Shown here piece after piece: positions 38,479-47,375 of a DNA stretch of 64,000 bases (position 1 is the first letter of the stretch; the number at the start of each line of letters is the position of its first letter). The DNA comes from Telluria aromaticivorans. GTDB taxonomy: Bacteria; Pseudomonadota; Gammaproteobacteria; Burkholderiales; Burkholderiaceae_D. The notes under the pieces were generated by a model that saw only the letters and a list, made by a program, of their open reading frames with translations, was not told the origin of the DNA and ran no database searches. The stretch is taken from the NCBI RefSeq assembly GCF_013003915.1, contig NZ_JABAIV010000002.1:1-64000 (forward strand), in the 5' to 3' direction. Made by a program: the position numbers and the translations under genes.

Positions 38479-38840
38479 CGGCAGTTTGGTGTCGATGCAA
38501 ACGGCGGATTCACAAACTCCAGATGGTGAGAAGGTAGGTCAGGTCAAACGTTCAGCGACGACCTCTACCAGCGATCAACAAGTAAGAGATAACCCGGCGT
38601 TAGGAGAAGGTCTGCAATGGGGTCGAGAGCTGTCGTGCACTGGACGGCAGCAACCGGCCCATCAGTGGACGTACACAGTCTTAGTCCACGCCTGAAGATT
38701 GGCGGCCGCGTTCGCAGACAGACTGATGCCATGGCGCGAGCACTTCTCCCAGAATACCTTTGGGCGCTTATAGCAATTTATCTCGCGACGCGCTGGCGAC
38801 TATTGAAATCGGTATGCCCGGTGAGTATTACCGCGCCGAA
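38479..38840. other. Right end of the inserted segment, no gene
   Basis: I see no supported gene between the EAL gene and the right 29-bp repeat. The stretch is less GC-rich than the flanking chromosome and contains several short open frames without ribosome sites or recognisable products. The tail of dnaE2 begins at its right border. Confidence 0.4.
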
Positions 38841-38869
38841 GCATCAGCAGAAATCCCGGCTCTGCGAGC
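38841..38869. repeat. 29-bp direct repeat, right copy (3' end of dnaE2)
   Basis: Identical to 35441-35469 and in the same orientation. On the minus strand it encodes the C-terminal RSQSRDFC of DnaE2 and its TGA stop. The flanking bases on each side differ between the two copies, so the match is exactly 29 bp. Confidence 0.85.
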
Positions 38870-41800
38870 GCAACTTCCCCAGCAGATGCGACATGTCCAC
38901 CAGCCGCTTGGCCACCAGGTGGCGCACCTCGCCCTGCTTCTGCCAGATCCCGTAGACGCCCAACAAGGGCGCGTTGAGCACCTCGCGCCGCTGCTGCTCG
39001 ACCAGGGTCGGCCAGATGATGACGTTGATGTTCCCGGTTTCGTCTTCCAAGGTCATGAACAGCACGCCTTTCGCCGTGCCGGGGCGCTGGCGCACCGTGA
39101 CCAGGCCGCAGGCGCGCGCCAGCTGGCCGTCCTGGAAATCCATCAACGTGGAAGCCGGCAGGAAGCGTTTCGCCAGCAGCTGCTCGCGCAGCAGCGCCAG
39201 TGGGTGGCGGCCCAGGGTCAGCCCTTGCGCGCGGTAGTCGCCGACGATCTCGTCGGCTTCGGACGGTGCGGCCAGCACCGGTACTTCTTCCAGCAGCGTA
39301 GTCGGGCGCAGCAAGTCCTTGTCCGGCACCGCGCCCACCGCCTGCCACAAGGCTTCGCGCCGGTGCCCGGCCAGCGACTGCAGCGCATTGGCGCCGGCCA
39401 GCACCTGCAGGTCGCCCCGGTCGAGGTTGGCGCGGCGCGCCAGGTCGGCCACGCTCTCGAAAGGCCGGATCGCGCGCGCATCCTCGATGCGGTTGGCCAC
39501 CTCGTGTTTCAGGCCGCGCTGAAGCGAGAGCCCGAGGCGCACCGCCGGCTGGCGCGAACGGTCGAGCGGATCGAATTCTTCCAGTACCGAATCCCAGCCG
39601 CTGATGGCGACATCCGCCGGGCGCACCTCGATGCCGTGGCGGCGCGCGTCCTGTACCAGCTGCGAGGGGCTGTAGAAACCCATCGGCTGGCTGTTGAGCA
39701 GCGCGCACAGGAAGGCCGCCGGCTCGTGGCATTTGAGCCAGGAGCTTGCATAGGCCAGCAGTGCGAAGCTGGCCGCGTGCGATTCGGGAAAGCCGTATTC
39801 GCCGAAGCCCTGGATCTGGCTGAAGATCGCCTCGGCGAATTCGAGCGTGTAGCCGCGCTCGAGCATGCCGTGCACGATGCGTTCGTAATACTGTTCCAGC
39901 CCGCCCTTGCGCTTCCAGGCCGCCATCGCACGGCGCAGCTGGTCGGCCTCGCCCGGCGTGAAGCCGGCGCCTAAAATCGCCACCTGCATCACCTGCTCCT
40001 GGAAAATCGGCACGCCCAGCGTGCGCTCGAGCGCCACTTTCATCTCGGAGCTGGGGTAGACCACCTTTTCGAAGCCCTGGCGCCGCCGCAAATAGGGATG
40101 GACCATGCCGCCCTGGATCGGGCCGGGGCGCACCACCGCCACTTCGATCACGAGGTCGTAGAAGCGGCGCGGGCGCATGCGCGGCAGCATGCTCATTTGC
40201 GCGCGCGACTCGATCTGGAATACGCCCACGGTGTCGGCCGCGCAGATCATGTCGTAGGTCGCGACGTCGTCGGGCGGGATGTCCTGCATCTCGAACAAAT
40301 TGCCGTGACGCTGTCCGACCAGCTCCAGCCCGCGCCGCAGCATCGACAGCATGCCCAGCGCCAGCACGTCGACCTTCATCAGGCCGAGTTCTTCGAGGTC
40401 GTTCTTGTCCCACTGGATCACACTGCGGTCCGCCATGGTGGCGTTCTCGATCGGCACCAGGCGCGAGAGCTTGCCGCGCGCGATGACGAAACCGCCCGGG
40501 TGCTGCGACAGGTGGCGCGGGAAGTTCAGCAGCTTGTCGGCAAGCGTGGCCCACTGCTGCGCCAGCCGCGACTCCGGATCGAGTCCCGCTTCCGCCAGGC
40601 GCGCCAGCAAATCGGCACGGCTGTCGAACCAGTGATGGGTCTTGGCCACCTTCTCGACGATGGCCAGGTCGATGCCGAGCGCGCGGCCGCTGTCGCGCAG
40701 CGCGCTCTTGGGACGGTAGCTGATCACGACCGCCGCCAGCGCGGCCCGGTCGCGCCCATATTTGTTGTAGATGTACTGGATGACTTCTTCGCGGCGCTGG
40801 TGCTCGAAGTCGACGTCGATGTCGGGCGGCTCGTTGCGCTCCTTGGAGATGAAGCGCTCGAACAGCAGGCTGGCGCGGGCCGGGTCGACTTCGGTGATGC
40901 CGAGGCAGTAGCACACCGCCGAGTTGGCGGCCGAGCCGCGTCCCTGGCACAGGATGTGCTGCGAGCGCGCGAAGCGCACGATGTCGTAGACGGTCAGGAA
41001 GTAGTGCTCGTAGCGCATCTCGGCAATCAAGGTGAGCTCATGCTCGATCTGGGCCTGCACCTTGGCCGGGATGCCGTCGCGGAAGCGCCGGTGCGCGCCG
41101 ATATAGGTTTCCTCGCGCAGGAAGCTGCTGGCGTTGTGGCCGGGCGGGACCACTTCGTCCGGGTATTCGTAGCGCAGCTCGTCCAACGAGAAGGTGCACA
41201 GGCGCGCGATGCGCACCGTCTCGTCCAGCGCCTCGCGCGAATAGATGTTGGACAGGCGCAGGCGTGAACGCAGGTGCTGCTCGGCGTTCTGCGCCAGGCC
41301 GTAGCCGCATTCGGCCACCGGCTTTTTCAGGCGGGTGGCGGTGAGCGTGTCCTGCAGGGGCTTGCGCGAACGGACGTGCATCACCACGTGGCCGAGCGCC
41401 GTGATCGGCAAGCCGTGCTGCCAGCCCACCTCCTCCACCGTCATGCGGTGCGCCTCGTCGAAAGCGCGGTGCAGCAGCGTGAGACCCAGCCAGGCGCGTC
41501 CCGGGAAGGTGGTCGCCATCCAGGCGGCCTGCGCGTGCAGGCGGTCGACGTCTTCCGCTTCGTGCCCCGGATACTGCGGCAGCAGGATCGCCAGGCAGTC
41601 GGGCAGGTGCTTCAGGTGCTTGTACGCGGGCGCGGGATCGGCCAGGTCGCCCGGCGTGAGGAAGTAAGTCCCCTTCTCGCTGCGCGTGCGGCCCAGCGTA
41701 ATGAATTCCGCCAGGTTGCCATAGCCGTTGCGGTTCTTGGCCAGCACCACCAGCGACAGCGCCGGGCTGCCGTCCGCGTTCGTGAGGTGGAAGTGGGCGC

Positions 41801-42032
41801 CGATCACCAAGGGAAGGCCGGCCTTCTTCGCCTCGGCATGGGCCCGTACCACGCCGGCCAGCGAGCATTCGTCGGTCAGCGCCAGTGCAAAATAATCGAG
41901 CTTCACCGCCCGCGCCACCAGTTCTTCCGCATGCGAGGCCCCCTCCAGGAAGGAGAAGTTCGACAGGCAGAACAGCTCTGCATAGGTTGGCAAAGCCTGG
42001 GGTGGCGGTGAAAATAAATCAGTCATCGGCAT
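38844..42032 (-). CDS. dnaE2: Error-prone DNA polymerase DnaE2 (ImuC)
   Basis: DnaE2 is the SOS-induced C-family polymerase that works with ImuA/ImuB in damage tolerance and mutagenesis. The 1062-residue protein starts MPMTDLFSPP (a second ATG is two codons in). PHP domain: AELFCLSNFSFLEGASHAEEL. Polymerase core: GRGSAANSAVCYCLGIT, the catalytic aspartates in PPDIDVDFEHQRREE, and MKVDVLALGML. The end is GKLRSQSRDFC. A LexA box lies 43 bp upstream. Unlike the usual imuA-imuB-dnaE2 cluster it stands alone, with phzF divergent and the inserted segment at its 3' end. Confidence 0.95.
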   Translation of the reverse strand: MPMTDLFSPPPQALPTYAELFCLSNFSFLEGASHAEELVARAVKLDYFALALTDECSLAGVVRAHAEAKKAGLPLVIGAHFHLTNADGSPALSLVVLAKNRNGYGNLAEFITLGRTRSEKGTYFLTPGDLADPAPAYKHLKHLPDCLAILLPQYPGHEAEDVDRLHAQAAWMATTFPGRAWLGLTLLHRAFDEAHRMTVEEVGWQHGLPITALGHVVMHVRSRKPLQDTLTATRLKKPVAECGYGLAQNAEQHLRSRLRLSNIYSREALDETVRIARLCTFSLDELRYEYPDEVVPPGHNASSFLREETYIGAHRRFRDGIPAKVQAQIEHELTLIAEMRYEHYFLTVYDIVRFARSQHILCQGRGSAANSAVCYCLGITEVDPARASLLFERFISKERNEPPDIDVDFEHQRREEVIQYIYNKYGRDRAALAAVVISYRPKSALRDSGRALGIDLAIVEKVAKTHHWFDSRADLLARLAEAGLDPESRLAQQWATLADKLLNFPRHLSQHPGGFVIARGKLSRLVPIENATMADRSVIQWDKNDLEELGLMKVDVLALGMLSMLRRGLELVGQRHGNLFEMQDIPPDDVATYDMICAADTVGVFQIESRAQMSMLPRMRPRRFYDLVIEVAVVRPGPIQGGMVHPYLRRRQGFEKVVYPSSEMKVALERTLGVPIFQEQVMQVAILGAGFTPGEADQLRRAMAAWKRKGGLEQYYERIVHGMLERGYTLEFAEAIFSQIQGFGEYGFPESHAASFALLAYASSWLKCHEPAAFLCALLNSQPMGFYSPSQLVQDARRHGIEVRPADVAISGWDSVLEEFDPLDRSRQPAVRLGLSLQRGLKHEVANRIEDARAIRPFESVADLARRANLDRGDLQVLAGANALQSLAGHRREALWQAVGAVPDKDLLRPTTLLEEVPVLAAPSEADEIVGDYRAQGLTLGRHPLALLREQLLAKRFLPASTLMDFQDGQLARACGLVTVRQRPGTAKGVLFMTLEDETGNINVIIWPTLVEQQRREVLNAPLLGVYGIWQKQGEVRHLVAKRLVDMSHLLGKLRSQSRDFC

Positions 42033-42074
42033 GCGGTCATCGAGCAGGCTACAATGCTGGATAAACCGATAGTA

Positions 42075-42090
42075 CTGTATAAAAACACAG
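42075..42090. promoter_or_regulatory. LexA (SOS) box between dnaE2 and phzF
   Basis: CTGT-ATAAAAAC-ACAG matches the CTGT-N8-ACAG consensus exactly and is extended to TACTGT...ACAGTA. It overlaps a likely -10 (TACTAT on the minus strand) of dnaE2 and sits 35 bp from the phzF start, so it could control both directions. Confidence 0.85.
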
Positions 42091-42125
42091 TATAACCGAG
42101 CCGGTCCCTGCTGCAAGGAAAACCC

Positions 42126-42908
42126 ATGCAAGTTCGTGCGTTGAAATGTTTTGGTGAAGCGCCAGGGGGCGGCAACCCGGCCCTCGTGATCGAGGGCGAC
42201 AGCTTGGATGAAGCGGCGCGCCGCGCCTTTGCGCAGGCACGCAATACCACCTGCGTCTTCCTCGATGGCGAGGTCGTCGATTTCTACTACCCGCACATGC
42301 GCAGCCCGCTCTGCCTGCACGCGACCCTGGCCGTAGCGCATGCCCTGTTCGCGCGCCACCCGGAGGCCCCGGTGCTGGCAGTGACGACCGCGATGCGCGG
42401 CCAGCGGCTGGAACTCAGGCGTGACGGTGCGGATTATTTCGTGCGCCTGCAGCCGCAGGAAGTCCCGCAGCCGCCGCTGGCGTCCGGCCTGCTGGAGCGC
42501 CTGTTGGCGGCGCCCTGCTTCGTGCCTGTGTCGCCGCCGCACGTGGCCTCGGTCGGCAGCCCCAAGCTGCTGGTCGAGCTGCCCGATGCAGCCGTACTGC
42601 ATGGCCTGCGCCCTGGCCTGGACGCCATCACCGCCTGGGGCAAGGAACTTGGTGTGAATGGCATCTATGCCTGGTGCCGCCTGCCAGACGGCAGCTACGA
42701 GGGACGCAACTTCAACCACCTCGATCCGAAGCTGGAAGACAGCGCCACCGGCGTGGCGGCCGGCGCGCTCACCGCACTGCTCGGCCACGGCCTCACGCTG
42801 CGGCAGGGCCACGCCGCCAGCCAGCCATGCCTGATCAGGACAAGGATGGAGGACGGCGCGATCCTGGTCGGCGGCCGGGCAGAAGCTGCGGCCATCGTCG
42901 TCGCGTAG
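42126..42908 (+). CDS. PhzF-family isomerase-like protein
   Basis: A 260-residue PhzF-fold protein (two diaminopimelate epimerase-like halves). The substrate glutamate region appears as GGGNPALVIEGD, then FYYPHMRSPLCLHATLAVAH and the late FNHLDPKLEDSATGVAAGALTALL. No phenazine cluster is present, so it is probably one of the many solitary PhzF-like enzymes of unknown substrate. AAGGAAAA precedes the ATG. It shares an SOS-box intergenic region with dnaE2. Confidence 0.85.
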   Translation: MQVRALKCFGEAPGGGNPALVIEGDSLDEAARRAFAQARNTTCVFLDGEVVDFYYPHMRSPLCLHATLAVAHALFARHPEAPVLAVTTAMRGQRLELRRDGADYFVRLQPQEVPQPPLASGLLERLLAAPCFVPVSPPHVASVGSPKLLVELPDAAVLHGLRPGLDAITAWGKELGVNGIYAWCRLPDGSYEGRNFNHLDPKLEDSATGVAAGALTALLGHGLTLRQGHAASQPCLIRTRMEDGAILVGGRAEAAAIVVA

Positions 42909-42957
42909 AACGTGGGTCCAGGCCTGATGCCGGCCACTCGAGAGCCGCCGCTGACTC

Positions 42958-43065
42958 GTAGGGTGGGCGGATTCCGCCCACGCGGTGATAGTTAGCGTAG
43001 AAAAGCCGCACCACGTCCGTGCAACCGCTGGTTGAACGCGCGGGCGGCGAAGCCGCCCACCCTAC
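42958..43065 (+). repeat. Twin-hairpin intergenic element, copy F (L-R)
   Basis: GTAGGGTGGGC to GCCCACCCTAC, 108 bp. The short tips are GGCGGATTCCGCC on the left and GGCGGCGAAGCCGCC on the right, with the L core CGCGGTGATAG and the R core GTTGAACGCGC. Its spacer word GCACCACGTCCGTGC is shared with copy B. It lies between the convergent phzF and cupin genes. Confidence 0.87.
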
Positions 43066-43073
43066 GGTTTTCC

Positions 43074-43451
43074 CTAGGCCGGCCGGTGCTCAGTGCCCGC
43101 ACCGCGCGTCACATGCAGCATGCGGCTCGGCGCCCGCACTTTCGCGGTATGCCACACCCCACGCGGCACCACTGCCGCACCGCTGCCATCGAGCGCAATC
43201 GTCTCCACTACGCCGCCGCACTCCAGTTGCAGGTCGACGGCGCCTGCCAGCAGGTACACGAACTCGTCGCCGTGCGGATGCATTTCCCAGTTCGGCCAGT
43301 CTTCGGTGAAGGCGAATTCGCTAATGACCCAGTCCTGGCCGAGCTGCGCCATCACGGCCTCGGGCAGCTGCCAGAAACGGTCGCCAGGGATTTCCTGTGC
43401 CTTGCCGTCGGGCGCAAGATGAACGTAGGTGTGCTGGGGATTGAGGGACAT
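43074..43451 (-). CDS. Small cupin-domain protein
   Basis: A 125-residue single-cupin protein. The metal-binding cupin motif 1 is present as EMHPHGDEFVYLLAG, and motif 2 as PRGVWHTAKV. GGAG seven bases upstream supports the ATG at 43451; the frame continues 11 codons further without conservation. Function unknown; similar proteins bind small ligands or act as simple oxygenases. Confidence 0.85.
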   Translation of the reverse strand: MSLNPQHTYVHLAPDGKAQEIPGDRFWQLPEAVMAQLGQDWVISEFAFTEDWPNWEMHPHGDEFVYLLAGAVDLQLECGGVVETIALDGSGAAVVPRGVWHTAKVRAPSRMLHVTRGAGTEHRPA

Positions 43452-43670
43452 CGCCGCTCCAGAGATGCTTCGGATACCAGCCATCCTAGCAGCCGGCGCT
43501 CCAAATTGTTATTACTACCATCAACAAATTAGCATACAAAATTCGGCAAATGCCAGATTTTTCGCTGAAACGTTTTGTAGCATTCCTTACCGGACTGGAC
43601 CACCTGTGTGCGCCGATGTGCGGTGTAATGGGTCATCGACATTCCACCGTGCCACCAGGGAGAACCAAGC

Positions 43671-44147
43671 ATGAAAACCAAATTGATCGCATCGGCACTT
43701 CTTGCCTTGAGCGTGGCCGCCAGCGGCAGCGCATTCGCCCAACGCGGTGACCATGGCAACGACAACCGCGACGGTTACGCGCAGCGCCAGGATAACGACC
43801 GCTACGATCGTGGACACAATGAGCGCGACCGCTATGATCGCGACCGTCATGATGCCCCACGCAGCAATGGCCGTGACTATCGCGGGAGCGATGCCCGCAA
43901 CTACGATCGTCGCGACGCCCGTAACTACTATCGCGACGACCGCCGCGGCGGCGGCCCCCGTCACGACCTGCGCCGCGGCCAACGCCTGGGCAACGAGTAC
44001 CGCGGCAACCGCTACGTCGTCAACGACTGGCGCGCCCGCCGCCTGAGCGCGCCGCCGCGGGGGCATCACTGGGTCCACGCCGGCAATGACTATGTGCTGG
44101 CCGCCATCGCCACCGGCCTGATTGCCCAGGTTTTGCTGAGCAATTAA
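43671..44147 (+). CDS. RcnB-family periplasmic protein
   Basis: A 158-residue secreted protein. The signal peptide (MKTKLIASALLALSVAASGSAFA) is followed by a very polar Arg/Asp/Tyr-rich region (RYDRDRHDAPRSNGRDYRG). The conserved RcnB end reads YVVNDWRARRLSAPPRGHHWVHAGNDYVLAAIATGLI. RcnB takes part in nickel/cobalt homeostasis in E. coli; most homologues are uncharacterised. AGGGAGA precedes the ATG and a terminator follows. Confidence 0.88.
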   Translation: MKTKLIASALLALSVAASGSAFAQRGDHGNDNRDGYAQRQDNDRYDRGHNERDRYDRDRHDAPRSNGRDYRGSDARNYDRRDARNYYRDDRRGGGPRHDLRRGQRLGNEYRGNRYVVNDWRARRLSAPPRGHHWVHAGNDYVLAAIATGLIAQVLLSN

Positions 44148-44166
44148 GTCCTGCACTAAAACACAG

Positions 44167-44198
44167 GCCGCACCCCGCAACAGGGTGCGGCTTTTTTT
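44167..44198 (+). terminator. Terminator of the RcnB-like gene
   Basis: GCCGCACCC and GGGTGCGGC pair around a seven-base loop and run directly into seven Ts, 20 bp past the stop codon. Confidence 0.92.
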
Positions 44199-44204
44199 CG
44201 TGCC

Positions 44205-44720
44205 TTACACGAGCTGCTTGTAGAACACCAGGGTGTCGACCAGGCCGCCGTCCGGCCATAAGGCGTAGTCGGGAATGCGCCCGCACAGCTGCCATCCCAG
44301 GCGCAGGTACAGCCGCTCGGCATCCGGGCTGGCGGTGTCGAGCACCAGCAGGGTCTTGCCGGCATCGCGGCCGGCCTCTTCGGCGGCACGCATCAGCGCC
44401 TCCCCGGCGCCGCTCCTGCGTGCCGCGCGGTGCACCAGCAGCTTGCTGATCTCGGCGCGGTGCGGCTGGTTGTCGGGCTGGGCCAGCACGAGCTGCACCG
44501 TGCCGACCACCGCTCCGCCGGTTTCGGCGACAAACAGCAGGCGTTCCCGCGCCGCCACGCCACGCGCAACGCCATGCCAGAAGTCCTGCACCCGCTCCGG
44601 CGTGAGCGGATTCATGAAGCCGACCGACGCGCCACCGTCCACGCAGTCTGCCAGCACGGCAGCCAGGGCGGCCAGCAGGGCCTCGTCGGGTTCATCGATG
44701 CGGCGTATCGTCAGGGACAC
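44205..44720 (-). CDS. GNAT-family N-acetyltransferase
   Basis: A 171-residue GNAT enzyme. The acetyl-CoA binding region is AEISKLLVHRAARRSGAGEALM, the variant of the R/Q-x-x-G-x-G/A loop, followed by TLLVLDTASPDAERLYLRLGW. The substrate is unknown. It follows the Xre-cupin regulator by ten bases and is likely its regulated partner. Confidence 0.88.
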   Translation of the reverse strand: MSLTIRRIDEPDEALLAALAAVLADCVDGGASVGFMNPLTPERVQDFWHGVARGVAARERLLFVAETGGAVVGTVQLVLAQPDNQPHRAEISKLLVHRAARRSGAGEALMRAAEEAGRDAGKTLLVLDTASPDAERLYLRLGWQLCGRIPDYALWPDGGLVDTLVFYKQLV

Positions 44721-44730
44721 GGCGACTCCT

Positions 44731-45294
44731 TCAGGCTGGGGTGGACAGGATCACGACGGCATAGCGGGCAGCCGTGGCGTGTGCATTGGTGTAGGCGACG
44801 GGCCGGTCGAGGTCGAACGCCAGGCAGTCGCCCTGTGCCAGGGCCCAGGATTGCTCCCCGACCACGAGCTCGATCGCGCCGTCCAGGACCCAAACCTGCT
44901 GGCGGATGGCGCGGGAATGCTGGGAGGTGTCATACGCCACGTGGGCGCCCGGCGGCAACTCGACCTCGACGATGCGCAGTGGCGTGACCGAGGGAGATGG
45001 CGAGACGTTACGCCGGACATACCCGGTTGCAGGATCGCGCCAGACCACCTGCTCGGCGCGGCGCGACAGCGGCGACGCGCGTGGTCCGGTATCGTCGAAT
45101 AATGCGGCCAACGGCAGGCCCAGGCCCGTGGCGAGCTTTTCCAGCACGACTGCGGTCGCATTGCCTTCACCCCGCTCGATCAGGGAAATCGTCGAACGGC
45201 TGACGCCGCTGCGTGCAGCCAGGTCGTCCAGCGAGAACTGCTGCTCCTTGCGCAGCGCCTTCACGCGCGCTGCAATACGGGCACTAATATCCAT
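44731..45294 (-). CDS. Xre-cupin transcriptional regulator
   Basis: A 187-residue regulator. The helix-turn-helix is at about 12-66 (FSLDDLAARSGVSRSTISLIERGEGN) and the small-molecule-sensing cupin is in the C-terminal half (VELPPGAHVAYDTSQHSRAIRQQVWVLDG). GGAGGTAGCG upstream sets the ATG at 45294. It leads a two-gene unit with the GNAT gene. The paired repeats in its promoter suggest self-regulation. Confidence 0.9.
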   Translation of the reverse strand: MDISARIAARVKALRKEQQFSLDDLAARSGVSRSTISLIERGEGNATAVVLEKLATGLGLPLAALFDDTGPRASPLSRRAEQVVWRDPATGYVRRNVSPSPSVTPLRIVEVELPPGAHVAYDTSQHSRAIRQQVWVLDGAIELVVGEQSWALAQGDCLAFDLDRPVAYTNAHATAARYAVVILSTPA

Positions 45295-45311
45295 CGCTAC
45301 CTCCAATACAA

Positions 45312-45347
45312 TGGACAAATATTCCAATATACTGGACAAATTGTCAA
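45312..45347 (-). promoter_or_regulatory. Promoter and candidate operator of the Xre-cupin gene
   Basis: On the minus strand TTGACA (45342-45347) is followed at about 17 bp by AT-rich GAATAT. The direct repeats TGGACAAAT (plus strand 45312-45320 and 45333-45341) lie 21 bp apart, two helical turns, and frame the spacer. That is a suitable pair of sites for a regulator dimer. Confidence 0.6.
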
Positions 45348-45454
45348 GCAGGGGGGCCGAAAAGCCGGAAAAGCGCGCCAAGCGCGGCTGGATTCCAGCC
45401 GGCAAAGCTGGTATACACTCCGGCACGCTATTCCAGCCTATCCATACTGTGCAA

Positions 45455-47290
45455 ATGAAACCACAACTCCTTGCCTACGCCCTCCCCCTGATCCTGTTCG
45501 GCGCTGCTGCCACCGCGCGCGCCGACGTCGACTACCAGCTGCGCATCACCGACGCGGCCCAGCACCTGGCGGAAGTGCGCGCTACCTTCCCGGCCACCAA
45601 CGGCACCACGCTGGACGTGCAGATGCCGAACTGGCGCACCGGCCGCTACAACATCCTGAACCTGGCCAACGGCGTGCGCATGTTCAAGGCCTTCGACGCC
45701 AAGGGCGCGCCGCTGGCAGTGGCCAAGACCGACAAGGGCACCTGGCAGGTCCGCACCAAACCGGGCGACGCGGTGACCGTGCAGTACGAGTTGTATGCCA
45801 ATACCCTGGGCGAACGCACCCGCCACATCGACGACACCCACGCCTACCTCGATGCCAGCGGCGTCTTCGTCTATGCCGCGCCGTTCCGCAAGGAGCCGGT
45901 CAAGGTCAAGCTGGACGTGCCGCAGGGCTGGCAGTCGCGCTCGGGCATGGACGCGGGCAGCTGCGGCCACTGCTTCGTCGCGCCGAACTACGACGTGCTG
46001 GTCGACGCACCGATCGAGACCGGCATCCACGAGTTCTATACCGAGAAGGTCGACGGACGCACCATCGAGCTGGCGCTCTGGGGCCAGGGTAACCACGACG
46101 GCAAGCAGATGATGGTCGACCTGAAGAAGATCGTCGCCGAGACCGCGAAGCTCTACGGCGGCAAGTACCCGTTCCAGCGCTACCTGTTCATCGTCCACGC
46201 CACCGACGGCGTCGGCGGCGCCACCGAACATGCCAATTCCACCGTGATCCAGAAACCGCGCTGGACCTTCGCGCCGCGCAAGCAATACCTCGACTTCGTG
46301 CGCGTCGCCGCCCACGAGTTCTATCACACCTGGAACGTCAAGGCTTACCGTCCGAAAGAGATGGTGCCCTACGATTACCAGAACGAGAACTACAACCGCC
46401 TGCTGTGGATCGCCGAAGGCCATACCTCGTATTTCGAAGAGCTGATCGTGCTGCGCGCCGGCCTGGAAAAGCGCGACGAGTTCATGGAGGAATACGCGAA
46501 GCTGGTCGACGACTACCAGCACCAGCCCGGCCGCTTCCAGCAAAGCGCCGCCGATGCCAGCTTCGACGAGTGGATCGCGGTCGGCGGCGAGCGCGCGCGC
46601 AACGCCTCGGTGAACATCTATTCGAAGGGCCAGCTGCTGGCGCTGATGATGGACATCGAACTGCGCAAGCAAACCCGCGGCGCCAAAGGCCTGGAAGACG
46701 TGCACCGCATCCTGTTCGAGAAGCACTCGACCGCCCAGGGCGGCTACGACATCGGCAACGTACAGGCCGCGCTGCGCGCCGTGAGCGGCCAGGACTGGAC
46801 CGGCTGGTGGAACCAGTACGTGGACGGCACTGCCGAGATCCCGCTCGATTCGCTGCTGGCCCAGGTCGGGATGCACAAGTTCATCGACGTGCCGAAGGAC
46901 CAGGAACAGAAAACCGAATGGTGGTCCGGCTGGACCCTGCGCGAAGGCAGCGACCCGGCGGTGGTCACCGTCGTCGAGCGCGACGGCCCGGCGTGGAAAG
47001 CCGGCGTGGTCGCCGGGGACACCCTGCTGGCGGTGAACGGCCTGCGCGTGTCCGCCAAGGACATCGGCGACAAGATGTCGCTGTCCAAAGCCGGCCCGTT
47101 CAAGCTGCACCTGTTCCGCCGCGACGCGCTGGTGGAAATGCAGGTCTCGCCCGTGCTGCAGCCGAAAGGCAAGGCCAAGATCAAAGCGCTGGACAAGGCG
47201 AATGCCGCGCAGAAGACGATGAACGCGGCATGGCTCGGCGTGGCATGGCCGAAGGAAGACGCTGCAAAGGCCGACGCGCCGAAGAAGTAA
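45455..47290 (+). CDS. M61-family glycyl aminopeptidase-like metalloprotease
   Basis: A 611-residue secreted gluzincin. The signal peptide runs to about ARADV (residue 23). The M61 N-terminal beta domain has the GGATEH motif (254-259). The zinc site is H287-E-F-Y-H291 with third ligand E321 in WIAEGHTSYFEEL. A C-terminal PDZ domain follows (VVERDGPAWKAGVVAGDTLLAVNG). M61 enzymes prefer glycine or alanine at the N-terminus of the substrate. The ATG at 45455 begins the signal peptide; the frame extends far upstream without conservation. A strong terminator follows. Confidence 0.93.
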   Translation: MKPQLLAYALPLILFGAAATARADVDYQLRITDAAQHLAEVRATFPATNGTTLDVQMPNWRTGRYNILNLANGVRMFKAFDAKGAPLAVAKTDKGTWQVRTKPGDAVTVQYELYANTLGERTRHIDDTHAYLDASGVFVYAAPFRKEPVKVKLDVPQGWQSRSGMDAGSCGHCFVAPNYDVLVDAPIETGIHEFYTEKVDGRTIELALWGQGNHDGKQMMVDLKKIVAETAKLYGGKYPFQRYLFIVHATDGVGGATEHANSTVIQKPRWTFAPRKQYLDFVRVAAHEFYHTWNVKAYRPKEMVPYDYQNENYNRLLWIAEGHTSYFEELIVLRAGLEKRDEFMEEYAKLVDDYQHQPGRFQQSAADASFDEWIAVGGERARNASVNIYSKGQLLALMMDIELRKQTRGAKGLEDVHRILFEKHSTAQGGYDIGNVQAALRAVSGQDWTGWWNQYVDGTAEIPLDSLLAQVGMHKFIDVPKDQEQKTEWWSGWTLREGSDPAVVTVVERDGPAWKAGVVAGDTLLAVNGLRVSAKDIGDKMSLSKAGPFKLHLFRRDALVEMQVSPVLQPKGKAKIKALDKANAAQKTMNAAWLGVAWPKEDAAKADAPKK

Positions 47291-47321
47291 TTCCCTCCTC
47301 CGCCTGATGCTTGGGGCAAAG

Positions 47322-47358
47322 CCGCGGCCTTGGTCCAGTACCAAGGCCGCGGTTTTTT
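47322..47358 (+). terminator. Strong terminator after the M61 gene
   Basis: CCGCGGCCTTGG and CCAAGGCCGCGG form a perfect 12-bp stem with a seven-base loop and six Ts. Confidence 0.93.
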
Positions 47359-47375
47359 GGCGCTGCGCCCGGCCT

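Noticed and set aside
35478-38600. GCCTAAC and GTTAGG words near the two ends of the inserted segment, resembling integron attC cores
   Set aside because: They do not sit in a full attC structure (no paired L/R boxes in one site), there is no integron integrase, and the 29-bp dnaE2-end repeat explains the borders better.
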